This document shows positions 1 through 8,369 of a DNA stretch of 64,000 nucleotides, in pieces; the first letter of the stretch is position 1; the number at the start of each line of letters is the position of its first letter. The translations under genes and the position numbers were made by a program. The DNA is from CAZRXG01 sp964603985 (GTDB taxonomy: Bacteria > Chloroflexota > Anaerolineae > Aggregatilineales > UBA3940), in assembly GCA_964603985.1 (NCBI GenBank), contig CAZRXG010000017.1, positions 1 through 64,000 of the forward strand, read 5' to 3'. Below the pieces are notes generated by a model that was not told the origin of the DNA, did no database searches, and saw nothing but the letters and a program-made list of their open reading frames with translations.

Positions 1-74
1 CGCCCGCGCTCTTCGAGCGCTGGGAGAGGGGTGTCGCGGGGCGACCGGAGGTCGCGGCGAGATAGGGGTGAGGG
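1..74. repeat. Dispersed GC-rich palindromic repeat, copy A
   Basis: Two short palindromes sit side by side: a 6-bp stem with loop TTC at 6-20, and GCGACC/GGTCGC with loop GGA at 41-55. They are separated by GGGAGAGGGG and followed by a run ending in GGGGTGAGGG at 65-74. In reverse complement the order (CCCTCACCCC, palindrome with TCC loop, ACCCCTCTCCC, second palindrome) matches the copy at 60396-60470. This is a REP/BIME-like intergenic element. No gene is visible in 1-150; the element may start before the window. Confidence 0.6.
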
Positions 75-150
75 AAAAGCCCGGAGCACCGCACCGCGAC
101 GACCGGCGGCGGCGCGATTTTCCTCAACTTTTTCGCACTTCCCTGCGCCG

Positions 151-810
151 TCAGCGCCTGACGGCGACGATGATCCACACCTGGCTGCCCGGCAGATCTT
201 CCGTGATCAACTCGGCATCAAAGCCCGCGTCGTGAAATGCCTTCAACGGCTCGGACGGCCAGGGGCCGCGCTGCCCGGTGATGCGATAGAGCCACTCCAG
301 GAAGCGGGCCAGCGGGTTGGCCATGGTCAGTATCCCGTTGGGCACAAACACGAGCCGACCGCCCGGCTTGAGCACGCGGTGGGCCTCGCTCAGCGTGTCG
401 GGGTGGATGATGAACTCGGTCGGGAAGGTGCTGACAGCCGCGTCGAAGCACCGGGAAGAGAAGGGAAGCTGCATGGCGCTGGCGCGCGCCAGGCGGAGCG
501 GGCACCCGACACGACGCAGCTTACGGCGGGCAATCCGGCCCATGTAAGGAGACAGATCGATGCCCACCGGTTTCAACCCTGTATTGGCAAGATCGATCTG
601 GAAGTCGGCGGTGCCGTGTCCCAGTTCGAGGATCAGGTCGCCCGGCGCGGCGTCGAGGTGGGGAAGACCGGCACGCTGCCAGCGCCGCCAGTTGCCAAGC
701 GAGACCCCCCAACTGACGAGGTCATACGTCCACGCAAGCTCGTTGTAGAGCAGGCGGAAGCCAAACCGAACCAGCCGCCACCACAGGCCGACCGGCCCTC
801 CGTCTCTCAC
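151..810 (-). CDS. Class I SAM-dependent methyltransferase
   Basis: A protein of about 219 residues with a UbiE/Methyltransf_11-type fold. The SAM-binding motif LELGHGT lies at residues 61-67, followed by GIDLSPYMG (acidic strand-2 region) and the post-I motif HRVLKPGGRLVFVPNG near residues 150-165. A GTG start at 810 is preferred: it overlaps the upstream deacetylase stop in a GTGA junction, while longer frames run back inside that gene. The N-terminal segment contains FRLLYNELAWTYDLVS, common in methyltransferases acting on quinones, lipids or small hydrophobic molecules. The substrate cannot be read from the sequence. Overlap implies translational coupling with the YdjC-type deacetylase. 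Confidence 0.85.
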   Translation of the reverse strand: MRDGGPVGLWWRLVRFGFRLLYNELAWTYDLVSWGVSLGNWRRWQRAGLPHLDAAPGDLILELGHGTADFQIDLANTGLKPVGIDLSPYMGRIARRKLRRVGCPLRLARASAMQLPFSSRCFDAAVSTFPTEFIIHPDTLSEAHRVLKPGGRLVFVPNGILTMANPLARFLEWLYRITGQRGPWPSEPLKAFHDAGFDAELITEDLPGSQVWIIVAVRR

Positions 811-1661
811 GTGGTCAGGCTCCCGAAGGTCGCCAGCTCTATCCCCTCGGCATGCATCATCTCGCGCACGCTGGAATGGGTCAGGGCAACCAGCTCGTCG
901 GCGCGGCGCTCGGCGTAGCCGGACCAGGCGCGCAGGTCGTCGTCGACCTCCCCCGGATGGCACATCAACTCGGTCACGCCTTCGGGGATGTCGATGATGA
1001 GATTGAGCAGATCGCCGAGCGTGGCCCCCTCGCCAAAGAACGCGCCGATGAAGCCGTCGGGCATGGGCACCGGAGTGTCGGACAGAAAGCGCCCCAGGTC
1101 GCTCACCATCTCCCCGGCGGCGGCCCGATCCGGGGCAATGCCCAGGCTCACCAGCAGGCGGATGGCCGTCTCCTGCTTCCGGGGGATGGGCCTGCGGATC
1201 GGCACGCCAAGCTCGCCTGCCAGCCGGGTCATGAGCGCCAGCATCGGCGGGCTGAAGTAGGTAACGTGGTGGTGGCTGTCCAGGTGATCCGGGGGGCGGC
1301 CCGCGACCCCGGCGAAGCGGTCGATCTGGGCGCGAAGCTCGCGCTCGACCTGGGCCATGTCGATCCCGGCCAGGTGGGCAACCACGTCCTCTTTGCGCCT
1401 GAACAGACCGCCGTCCTGGAGCAGGTCGGGGATCTCATCCGGCGCGGAGACCGGCGGTCCGGCGGTGAGCGTGAAATGCAGGCCCAGCCCCAGGTCGGGG
1501 GCCTCGCGCAGGGCCAGTTCGACCGACTCGGCAGCGGCGGGCATGTTGATCATGACGCTGGACGAGGTGACGATCCCCTCGTGGTGCGCCCTGACGATGC
1601 CGCGCGTCACACCGGGCGTGTAGCCCAGATCATCCGCGTTGACGATGAGAAGCCGGGGCAT
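807..1661 (-). CDS. YdjC/ChbG-family carbohydrate deacetylase
   Basis: A 284-residue protein of the YdjC/ChbG family, metal-dependent deacetylases that remove acetyl groups from N-acetylated sugars such as chito-oligosaccharides. The family signature NADDLG is at residues 8-13. The metal-binding histidines are visible in LGLHFTLT (about residue 61) and HLDSHHH (about residue 125), and MCHPG lies near the C-terminus. Length is normal for the family and no signal peptide is seen, so it is probably cytoplasmic. It ends 4 bp inside a methyltransferase and lies 22 bp downstream of a glycerophosphodiesterase, so the three genes probably form one operon. The exact sugar is unknown. Confidence 0.88.
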   Translation of the reverse strand: MPRLLIVNADDLGYTPGVTRGIVRAHHEGIVTSSSVMINMPAAAESVELALREAPDLGLGLHFTLTAGPPVSAPDEIPDLLQDGGLFRRKEDVVAHLAGIDMAQVERELRAQIDRFAGVAGRPPDHLDSHHHVTYFSPPMLALMTRLAGELGVPIRRPIPRKQETAIRLLVSLGIAPDRAAAGEMVSDLGRFLSDTPVPMPDGFIGAFFGEGATLGDLLNLIIDIPEGVTELMCHPGEVDDDLRAWSGYAERRADELVALTHSSVREMMHAEGIELATFGSLTT

Positions 1662-1683
1662 AGGGGAGATGCCTTTCAGAAGG

Positions 1684-2466
1684 TCAAAGCTCGCCTTGCA
1701 GAACGTCCTGCACCAGGTCGGGGGCGTCGCTCGTGATCATATCGACGCCCAGGTTGCGCATCCGGCGGATATCGGCCACCTGATTGACCGTCCACACGTT
1801 AACCCGGTAACCCCGCCTGCGCGTCCAGGCCATGTAGCGCCTGTCGACCATCGAAAAGTGGGGGTGACGCGCCTGGTGCGGGCCGATGACCGGCCGGGCC
1901 AGCCACTTGCCCAGCACATAAGCCGGTCTGTCGGGGGCATAGATATAACCCAGCGGCGTCTGGGGAGATACGCGGCGAACGTGGCGCAGAGCCAGCGGGT
2001 TGAACGACGAGACCAGCACGCGGCTCGCCAGGTCATGCGCCTCAATGGTATCAACGACAACCTGAGACAGGCGGGCACTTGTGCCAAAGACTTTCAACTC
2101 GACGTTGATTAACAGGCGGCTGCCGACCGTCTCGAAGACCTCGTCGAGCGTCGGGATGCGCGTCCCGGCAAATTCGTCCGAGAACGATGCGCCTGCGTCA
2201 AGCTCGCGCAGCTCTTCCAGAGTTTTCTGCCCAACCAGCCCCGATCCACCGGTCGTTCCACCGACGGTGAGATCGTGTATGACAACCGGAACGTCGTCCA
2301 GGCTGAGCTGGACATCCAGCTCGACGCCGTCTGCGCCGAGATCGGCAGCCAGCTCAAAGGCAGGAAGCGTGTTCTCCGGGGCTTGCAGACGCGCGCCCCT
2401 ATGAGCGAAGTTCAGAATACGGCCCTGGTAGAAATATGCTAACGGCAGACTCTGGAGATTTGACAT
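1684..2466 (-). CDS. Glycerophosphodiester phosphodiesterase (GDPD family)
   Basis: A 260-residue enzyme predicted to hydrolyse glycerophosphodiesters to glycerol 3-phosphate and an alcohol. The GDPD signature is complete: AHRG (His22, Arg23), PENT (Glu32), GVELDVQ with the metal-binding Glu/Asp pair, and VVIHD. The barrel ends with VNVWTVNQ and GVDMITSDAPD, typical of the family's last strands. No signal peptide is evident, so it is probably cytoplasmic like UgpQ. The ATG at 2466 has only a weak ribosome binding site, so the start is uncertain by a few codons. It is the first gene of the three-gene group that continues into the deacetylase. Confidence 0.9.
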   Translation of the reverse strand: MSNLQSLPLAYFYQGRILNFAHRGARLQAPENTLPAFELAADLGADGVELDVQLSLDDVPVVIHDLTVGGTTGGSGLVGQKTLEELRELDAGASFSDEFAGTRIPTLDEVFETVGSRLLINVELKVFGTSARLSQVVVDTIEAHDLASRVLVSSFNPLALRHVRRVSPQTPLGYIYAPDRPAYVLGKWLARPVIGPHQARHPHFSMVDRRYMAWTRRRGYRVNVWTVNQVADIRRMRNLGVDMITSDAPDLVQDVLQGEL

Positions 2467-2488
2467 GTATTGGGCGAATCCACCCGCT

Positions 2489-2518
2489 GCCGGTCCCTAT
2501 CGCAAAATAGGGACCGGC
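2489..2518. terminator. 12-bp perfect hairpin between two minus-strand genes
   Basis: GCCGGTCCCTAT (2489-2500), loop CGCAAA, then its exact complement (2507-2518). No T-run follows on either strand, so it is either a weak or factor-assisted terminator or an mRNA-stabilising hairpin between the AAA+ ATPase and the phosphodiesterase. Confidence 0.45.
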
Positions 2519-2576
2519 CATTATCCTATCCGTAAAACCTGAGGCTGACGTTCAGAAGATGCGAAAGGTCATCCCA

Positions 2577-2600
2577 GGCAAGGGGGTTGCCCCCCTTGCC
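2577..2600. terminator. 10-bp hairpin downstream of the AAA+ ATPase
   Basis: GGCAAGGGGG (2577-2586) pairs perfectly with CCCCCTTGCC (2591-2600) across a TTGC loop, 26 bases beyond the stop of the minus-strand ATPase. The position suits a transcription end, but there is no T-run. Confidence 0.45.
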
Positions 2601-2625
2601 ACACACATTGGATATAAGCCCAAAC

Positions 2626-4032
2626 CTACAACTCGACAAAGTAAGCCTCACAGGCACGGTCGAGCAGGTCTTTGGTCATCTGGAAGGGCACACCGAGATA
2701 CCCGGAGATGTCCCTCATCTGGTCGATCAGGTCACGCGGATGGACGGCCCGGAGCGCCCGGTTCTGCGTGATGTACCACTCCTGGAGCAGATAGGCCAGC
2801 ATTTTGTCGTCGTAAGGCAGGCCACGCGCCTGGGCAACACGCATGAAGATCTCGCGAAATTCCTCGTAGTTCGGGTCAACGATCTCGATCTTGTGCCGGA
2901 TACGGCGCAGGAATGCCTCGTCAACCAGATCGGTCGGCTCCAGGTTGGTCGAGAAGACGATCAACACGTCAAAGGGAACCTCCAGCTTGCGCCCCGTCGC
3001 CAGGGTCAGGAAGTCAACACGCTTTTCCAGCGGGACGATCCAGCGGTTCAGGAGGTCGCGCGGGCGAACCTGCTGGCGGCCAAAGTCGTCGATCAGGAAC
3101 ATACCGCCGTTCGACTTGACCTGAAAGGGCGCCTCGTAAAACCTGTTGCTCGGATCGTAGACCAGATCCAGGCTTTCGAGCGTCAGCTCACCACCGACCA
3201 TGATCATCGGGCGCTTGATCTTGATCCAGCGCGGGTCAGGGCGGCTGCGAGTCGTCCCCGTGCCCGGTGTTTCCTCCTCTACTTCCTCGATGACTTCGTG
3301 GTTGACGGCGTCAAAAACACGCACGGTCTGGCCGTCGATGTCAATCGCGTACGGGATGTACATCGTCTGCCCCAGCACGACGCGCCCGACCGACTCCGAG
3401 ATCGTCGTCTTGCCGTTGCCGGGCGGGCCGTACATGAAGATCGAGCGACCGGAGTTAACCGCAGGGCCGATCTTCTCGAAGATCTTCCTGTTGATCACCA
3501 GGTGTGAGAGCGCACGGTTCATGGTTTCCTGATTGACCAGCATCCGGTTGCTCTGCTCGTAAATCGCCCGCGAGTAAATGCGGAGCGGGACGGGCGCAGG
3601 CCCCGCATACTGCGACCGCTCTAAAGCCTCGCGGGCCTTCTCGACGCCAGCACCCGAAATCAGGTACTCGTAGGTCCCCTCGCCGAAGCTGCCGCCTCCC
3701 TTAACCTCGACCCAGCGCTCACGTTTAAGCAGCTCCATCACCAGATCGACCGTGCCGGTGAAGGGCAGCCTGACTTCTTGAGCGATGCGGTAGCCCGACA
3801 TAACACCGCCGAAGTAGAGGACTTTGAGCACCAGATCGGCGATGGCGATCTGGTTCAGGCCGGTGTCTTCAATGGACGTAATGGGGCGGGGCGTCCAGGA
3901 CTCGCCTACGCCCTCACCGTAACGCTCACCGGGCGGCGCCTCCAGCCCGGTAGACGCACCTGCCTGGGAGGCCTGCCGCTCGGCGGCCTGCTGTTGTGCA
4001 CGTTGGACTGCAGATGGCTTAAGTTCACTCAT
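2626..4032 (-). CDS. AAA+ ATPase with N-terminal winged-helix-like domain
   Basis: A 468-residue P-loop ATPase. After a disordered Ala/Gln-rich N-terminus comes a roughly 80-residue region that looks like a winged helix (GYRIAQEVRLPFTGTVDLVMELL). The AAA+ module follows: Walker A GPPGNGKT at residues 202-209, Walker B MFLIDDFG with Asp315/Asp316, sensor LIVFSTNL, and the arginine-finger region EAFLRRIRHKIEI. The domain resembles MoxR-type ATPases, which remodel partner proteins, but no VWA partner gene is adjacent. The start has a GAGGAAG ribosome binding site 7 bases upstream and overlaps the upstream aminotransferase stop by 4 bp (ATGA), so the two are probably co-translated. The biological role is unknown. 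Confidence 0.8.
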   Translation of the reverse strand: MSELKPSAVQRAQQQAAERQASQAGASTGLEAPPGERYGEGVGESWTPRPITSIEDTGLNQIAIADLVLKVLYFGGVMSGYRIAQEVRLPFTGTVDLVMELLKRERWVEVKGGGSFGEGTYEYLISGAGVEKAREALERSQYAGPAPVPLRIYSRAIYEQSNRMLVNQETMNRALSHLVINRKIFEKIGPAVNSGRSIFMYGPPGNGKTTISESVGRVVLGQTMYIPYAIDIDGQTVRVFDAVNHEVIEEVEEETPGTGTTRSRPDPRWIKIKRPMIMVGGELTLESLDLVYDPSNRFYEAPFQVKSNGGMFLIDDFGRQQVRPRDLLNRWIVPLEKRVDFLTLATGRKLEVPFDVLIVFSTNLEPTDLVDEAFLRRIRHKIEIVDPNYEEFREIFMRVAQARGLPYDDKMLAYLLQEWYITQNRALRAVHPRDLIDQMRDISGYLGVPFQMTKDLLDRACEAYFVEL

Positions 4033-5213
4033 GATTCCACTTCCTCTAGAGCCTGTCCGACGCGTAAGACTTCTTCTTCCGTATTATAGCCATGTGTCGA
4101 TATTCGCAAATAGTGATTACCGGCTGCATCCTGATGAGGACGCATGACGATATCCCTCCGGTCGAGCGCCGCCATCGCGACCTCGGGGTCACCGTTCCAG
4201 GCGAAGGTGACGATGTTGGCGTGATGCTCAGGCTGAACCGGCGTCACCACGCGGTGCCCGCGCCCGGTCAGATCGGCAATGGCGAGATCGCTGAGGTGCG
4301 TCACCCAGTCGGCGATGTGCTCAACGCCAACGTCCAACAGCAGGTCGACGGCGGCCCGCAGCCCCGCCAGCCCGGCAATGTTGGCCGTGCCCAGGTCAAA
4401 GCGGCGGGCACCGGGCTTCAGGGTCAGGTCGTAGTGCAGCCAGTGCTCGTGGTCGACGACCGACACCGCGCCGACAAAAACGGGGTCGAGCTGCTCGATC
4501 AGATCGGCGCGCACAACCATAAATCCCTGGCCGGGGGGAGCGAGCAGCGCCTTTTGTCCACCTGAAACCAGGGCGTGAATCCCCATCGCCTGCATGTCTA
4601 TGGGAACAATGCCCGCTGCCTGAATGGCGTCCACCACCAGCCAGAGATCGTGGTCGGCGCAGTAGCGCCCCAGTGCAGCCAGATCCTCGCGGCGACCGGT
4701 GAAGAACTGCACGCCGCTGACGGCGACGACCCGGCAGCGCTCGTCCCTCGCTTCGTCCAATGCCTCCAGGGTCAGCCCGCCATCGCGTGAGGGAACGAGG
4801 CACACCTCAACACCCTTCCGGGCCAGGTTTTGCCAGGGATAAACGTTGGAGGGGAATTCGACATCGCACAGCAAGACTTTATCGCCGGGTTGAAGGGGGA
4901 GGCTCTGGGCGATAACATTAATCCCGGCAGAGGTGTTCTGAACAAAGGCAACCTCGCCCGGTGGCGCATTCACCAACCGGCCAATGCGTGCGGGGAGTTC
5001 CTCGCACAGCGGCGTCAGCAGGTCAGTGTAGACCCGGCTGCCGTGAAGGGCCATCATCTCAGCAGCGTCAAGCAGGGCCTGCTTGACCGGCCTGGGAAGA
5101 GGAGACATGCCCGCATGGTTCAGGTAGGTTACTCCGCTGCGAGTAACCTCGAACTTATCACGCAGAGCGGCCAGGTCGTAAGTTGGTGCGGCAATAGACG
5201 TGGGTCTTCCCAA
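4029..5213 (-). CDS. Class V aminotransferase / cysteine desulfurase-like PLP enzyme
   Basis: A 394-residue PLP-dependent protein of the aminotransferase class V (NifS/CsdA/isopenicillin-epimerase-like) fold. The N-terminus carries YLNHAGMSPLP, followed by the phosphate-contacting NTSAGINVIA and the cofactor Asp in LVVDAIQAAG. The PLP lysine is K221 in SGGQKALLAPPGQG. The active-site cysteine loop of true desulfurases is not recognisable, so amino-acid desulfurase activity is uncertain; a lyase or epimerase role is equally possible. The start is TTG (5211-5213) with GAGG five bases upstream. It is probably co-transcribed with the AAA+ ATPase. Confidence 0.8.
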   Translation of the reverse strand: MGRPTSIAAPTYDLAALRDKFEVTRSGVTYLNHAGMSPLPRPVKQALLDAAEMMALHGSRVYTDLLTPLCEELPARIGRLVNAPPGEVAFVQNTSAGINVIAQSLPLQPGDKVLLCDVEFPSNVYPWQNLARKGVEVCLVPSRDGGLTLEALDEARDERCRVVAVSGVQFFTGRREDLAALGRYCADHDLWLVVDAIQAAGIVPIDMQAMGIHALVSGGQKALLAPPGQGFMVVRADLIEQLDPVFVGAVSVVDHEHWLHYDLTLKPGARRFDLGTANIAGLAGLRAAVDLLLDVGVEHIADWVTHLSDLAIADLTGRGHRVVTPVQPEHHANIVTFAWNGDPEVAMAALDRRDIVMRPHQDAAGNHYLRISTHGYNTEEEVLRVGQALEEVES

Positions 5214-5381
5214 GTCAACCTCGTTGTATCTGTTAACGATAAGCGATTATAGCATTGCCCTGTGACCACCCACAAACGGAATCATAACACAGCCGGTGAG
5301 AATTCCGCGAATCAGGCCGAATTGATACACAAATACACAAATAGTAGAGATTCCGTAGGGTAGTACGGTGCGAGGATGTAT

Positions 5382-5387
5382 TATAAT
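5382..5387 (+). promoter_or_regulatory. Candidate -10 box for the MBL-fold hydrolase
   Basis: A perfect TATAAT sits 44 bases before the chosen start codon in the divergent 212-bp gap, but no good -35 box is visible at 16-18 bp spacing. It is a plausible promoter for the plus-strand gene only. Confidence 0.4.
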
Positions 5388-5425
5388 GATCGATCAAGAG
5401 AGGCCACGGCCTTGAGGAGATGTTA

Positions 5426-6076
5426 ATGCTCGAACGCCTGCACTGGCTGGGTCATTCCAGTTTTCGAATCAACGGGCCTCCCCACGACGACCTCCCCACG
5501 ATTTACATCGACCCGTGGCGTCTGCCGGAGGATTCACCGCTGGCGGATTTGATTCTCATCGGTAACGACCACTACGACCACTGCTCACCGGACGACATCA
5601 ACCTGATCCGGAAAAGTGATACGCTCATTGTAGCCAACCACCGGGTCGCGGGGCTGATCGGTCCGGGTGTGCAGGTCGTACGTCCCTGGCAGGGTGCGAT
5701 CAATTACCAAGGCGTTTCCATCAGGCCGGTACCGGCCTACACCATCGACAAGGCCTGTCACGACAAGGCATATGAAGGGCTGGGGTTCCTGATCTCCTTC
5801 CTGCGACACGATATCTACTTCGCGGGCGACACGGACCTGATACCGGAAATGGATAAGATCGGATGTGACATCGCCCTGCTGCCGGTCGGCGGCTCATTCA
5901 CGATGAGCTACACTGAGGCCGCCGAAGCCGCCCAACGGCTGCGTCCCAGCCTCGCCATCCCGATGCACTACGGGCAGGAAATCCCCGGCAGCAAAGAGGA
6001 CGGGCGGCTTTTCTGCCAGACGGTCAACGGCGTCATCCAGGCGCTCGAACTCCCGTTGGAGAACCCTCCCTTCTGA
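5426..6076 (+). CDS. MBL-fold metal-dependent hydrolase (UlaG-like)
   Basis: A 216-residue metallo-beta-lactamase-fold protein of the small UlaG/UPF0173-like type. The metal motif is NDHYDHCSPDD (D-H-x-D-H core), followed by FAGDTDLIPEM, LLPVGGSFTMS and the C-terminal metal histidine in PMHYG. Two in-frame ATGs lie six bases apart. The second (5426) is chosen because GGAG ends six bases before it but directly abuts the first. No partner gene is adjacent and the substrate is unknown; relatives cleave lactones, phosphodiesters or small organophosphates. Confidence 0.82.
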   Translation: MLERLHWLGHSSFRINGPPHDDLPTIYIDPWRLPEDSPLADLILIGNDHYDHCSPDDINLIRKSDTLIVANHRVAGLIGPGVQVVRPWQGAINYQGVSIRPVPAYTIDKACHDKAYEGLGFLISFLRHDIYFAGDTDLIPEMDKIGCDIALLPVGGSFTMSYTEAAEAAQRLRPSLAIPMHYGQEIPGSKEDGRLFCQTVNGVIQALELPLENPPF

Positions 6077-6324
6077 ACCCCGCCAAACGTATTGGGGGAC
6101 GCTGTGGGCTGAGCGCCGGGTGAAACATTGTCTCGCCTGTACAGCCATTTTTACCTGACGATCTCACTATTCCGTCATAGGGTGTGGACGGAACGTTTTT
6201 TTGGATAGGACTTGTGCGGTTGGGACGCCGGCGATCCACAGGCCAGGAGGTTTCAGTCCGCAGATGACGCGGATTACACAGATTTTCTACCCCTTTATCC
6301 CACTGCGAGCGGGAGGTTGAAGAA

Positions 6325-7008
6325 ATGATTTCTTTATCCGTATCAGACTCTTGGAAGACAGCCTATCCTGGGGCCGTCGTGGGAGTAATGGTCTTAGGGA
6401 ACGTCGCCAATCCTAAAAAGAGCGCGGCCCTGGATGATAAGAAAAGAGAGCTGGAAAATCTCCTTCGATCCCAGGTGTCCACTAAATCAGATTTAGAAGC
6501 TCTCCCGATCATCCAGGCGTATGGCACCTACTACAAAGCTTTTCGAAAAAACTACCATGTTCTGTTTCAACTCGAATCAATTGCCCTCAAAGGGAAGTCA
6601 CTCCCTGATGTAGCTGCGCTCGTTGAAGCCATGTTCGCAGCCGAACTGAAAAACATGTTATTAACCGCCGGGCACGACCTGAACGCGTTAGAGCTACCCG
6701 TCAGATTGGATATCTCGAAAGGTCATGAGCAGTACGTAATGTTGAATGGGAAGGAACAATCACTAAAGCCCGGCGATATGATGATGGCCGATAACCAGGG
6801 GATAATTTCCAGTGTGATATACGGCCCGGACAGGCGCACACGAATAACACAAGATACCAAAAAAGCGCTATTTGTCGTTTACGCCCCTCCCGGTGTAGGC
6901 GAGGATCGGGTTACCCACCATTTGCAGGACATAAGGGATTACGTTGAGTTATTCTCTCCTGACTCAGACGTAGACACATTCGAAACCTACGTCGCCCAGG
7001 AAAAATAA
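6325..7008 (+). CDS. B3/B4 tRNA-binding-domain protein
   Basis: A 227-residue free-standing B3/B4 domain, the domain that in phenylalanyl-tRNA synthetase beta chains forms the editing site. Recognisable parts are IIQAYGTYYKAFRKNYHV near residue 70, SLPDVAALVEAMFAAELKNMLLTAGHDL near residue 100, and the Gly/Asp-rich turn LKPGDMMMADNQGIISSVIYG. No synthetase catalytic core is present. Such solo proteins may edit misacylated tRNA or bind amino acids; this is inference. Base composition is visibly lower in GC than both flanking blocks, hinting at recent acquisition. It is transcribed alone and converges on clpX. Confidence 0.75.
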   Translation: MISLSVSDSWKTAYPGAVVGVMVLGNVANPKKSAALDDKKRELENLLRSQVSTKSDLEALPIIQAYGTYYKAFRKNYHVLFQLESIALKGKSLPDVAALVEAMFAAELKNMLLTAGHDLNALELPVRLDISKGHEQYVMLNGKEQSLKPGDMMMADNQGIISSVIYGPDRRTRITQDTKKALFVVYAPPGVGEDRVTHHLQDIRDYVELFSPDSDVDTFETYVAQEK

Positions 7009-7042
7009 AAAACCGGGCCGGTCCTGACCCAGACCGCCCGGT
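7000..7042 (-). terminator. Rho-independent terminator of the tig-clpP-clpX operon
   Basis: An 11-bp GC-rich stem with one bulge and an 8-base loop (7012-7042). Read on the minus strand it is followed by six Ts, an A and five more Ts (7000-7011), an ideal terminator for clpX. On the plus strand it may also end the B3/B4 transcript, with a poorer T-run. Confidence 0.85.
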
Positions 7043-7080
7043 CTCCTGTTGCAAAAGAACGTCGTCTACCGCCCTGTTTC

Positions 7081-8364
7081 TCAGGCGGCTTTTTCTCCGT
7101 CAGACCAGGTTAAGGGTTTCTCCTTGGCCGACATGATCAGGGGGCGGCTCTCCCCCCGGATGGCTTTCGCGTCGATGACCACCTTGCGGATGTCATTGCG
7201 CGAAGGAATCTCGAACATGACATCCAGCAGCGTTGACTCCAGGATTGACCGCAGCCCGCGCGCGCCGGTCTCGCGCTCAATCGCCATCTCAGCCGCCGTA
7301 GACAGGGCCTCGTCCATAAAGACCAGGTCAACGTTGTCCAGCTCGAACATGGTCCTGTACTGGCGCACCAGCGCGTTCTTAGGCTCGGTCAGCACGGCGA
7401 TCAGCGCCTCGTGATCGAGCGGGTCAACCGTGACCGTGACGGGCAGCCGCCCGACCAACTCAGGGATCATGCCGTAGGCGATCATGTCCTCCGGTGCGAT
7501 GTGGCGCAGCAGCTCGACATCGTCGTACTCGCGGCGATTGCCGGTGCCCTGAAAACCAATGGTGCCTTTAGCCCCGATCCGCTTGGCGACGATCTCCTCA
7601 ATGCCTGAAAATGTTCCGCCGCAGATAAAGAGAATGTGCGTTGTATCGAGCTGGATAAATTCCTGGTGAGGATGCTTGCGCCCGCCCTGCGGCGGCACGT
7701 TGGCGACCGTCCCCTCGATGATCTTGAGCAGCGCCTGTTGGACGCCCTCGCCGCTGACATCGCGCGTGATCGAGGGGTTGTCGCCGGCCTTGCGGGCGAT
7801 CTTGTCGATCTCGTCGATGTAGATGATGCCTCGCTTGGCCCGGTTCAGGTCAAAGTCGGCGGCCTGGATCAGGCGCAGCAGGATGTTCTCGACATCCTCG
7901 CCCACGTACCCGGCCTCGGTCAGGGCCGTTGCGTCGGCGATGCAGAAAGGCACGTCAAGAATGCGTGCCAGGGTCTGAGCGAGCAGGGTCTTCCCCACCC
8001 CGGTGGGGCCAATGATCAGGATGTTGCTCTTGTCGATCTCAACGTCCTCAAGCTGCCCATACGTCCTGACGCGCTTGTAGTGATTGTACACCGCCACGGA
8101 TAGCACACGCTTGGCATGCTCCTGCCCGACGACATATTCATTCAGGCGGTCATAGATATACTGGGGAACCGGGACCTCTTTGCTAAGGAAGTCTTCATCA
8201 CCCGGTAAAGCCGAGTTTTCCTCTTCGAGGATCTCCTGGCACAGACTCACGCACTCATCGCAGATAAAGACGTTATCCGGTCCCGCGATCAGGCGTCTGA
8301 CCTCACCCTGTGGTCTCCGGCAGAAAGAGCATCGTTGCGGACTTCCGTGATCGGCGTTTATCAT
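7081..8364 (-). CDS. clpX: ATP-dependent protease ATPase subunit ClpX
   Basis: A 427-residue AAA+ unfoldase that recognises substrates, unfolds them and feeds them to ClpP. The N-terminal C4 zinc finger uses Cys12, Cys15, Cys35 and Cys38. Walker A GPTGVGKT is at residues 119-126, Walker B is IIYIDEIDK, and the pore loop is GYVGEDVE. The RKHPHQEFIQLDT and GIEEIVAKRIGAKGTIGF segments are present; IGF is the ClpP-docking tripeptide. The gene begins 5 bp downstream of clpP and ends at a strong terminator, as the last gene of tig-clpP-clpX. Length and motifs are fully canonical. Confidence 0.98.
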   Translation of the reverse strand: MINADHGSPQRCSFCRRPQGEVRRLIAGPDNVFICDECVSLCQEILEEENSALPGDEDFLSKEVPVPQYIYDRLNEYVVGQEHAKRVLSVAVYNHYKRVRTYGQLEDVEIDKSNILIIGPTGVGKTLLAQTLARILDVPFCIADATALTEAGYVGEDVENILLRLIQAADFDLNRAKRGIIYIDEIDKIARKAGDNPSITRDVSGEGVQQALLKIIEGTVANVPPQGGRKHPHQEFIQLDTTHILFICGGTFSGIEEIVAKRIGAKGTIGFQGTGNRREYDDVELLRHIAPEDMIAYGMIPELVGRLPVTVTVDPLDHEALIAVLTEPKNALVRQYRTMFELDNVDLVFMDEALSTAAEMAIERETGARGLRSILESTLLDVMFEIPSRNDIRKVVIDAKAIRGESRPLIMSAKEKPLTWSDGEKAA

Positions 8365-8369
8365 GATCG

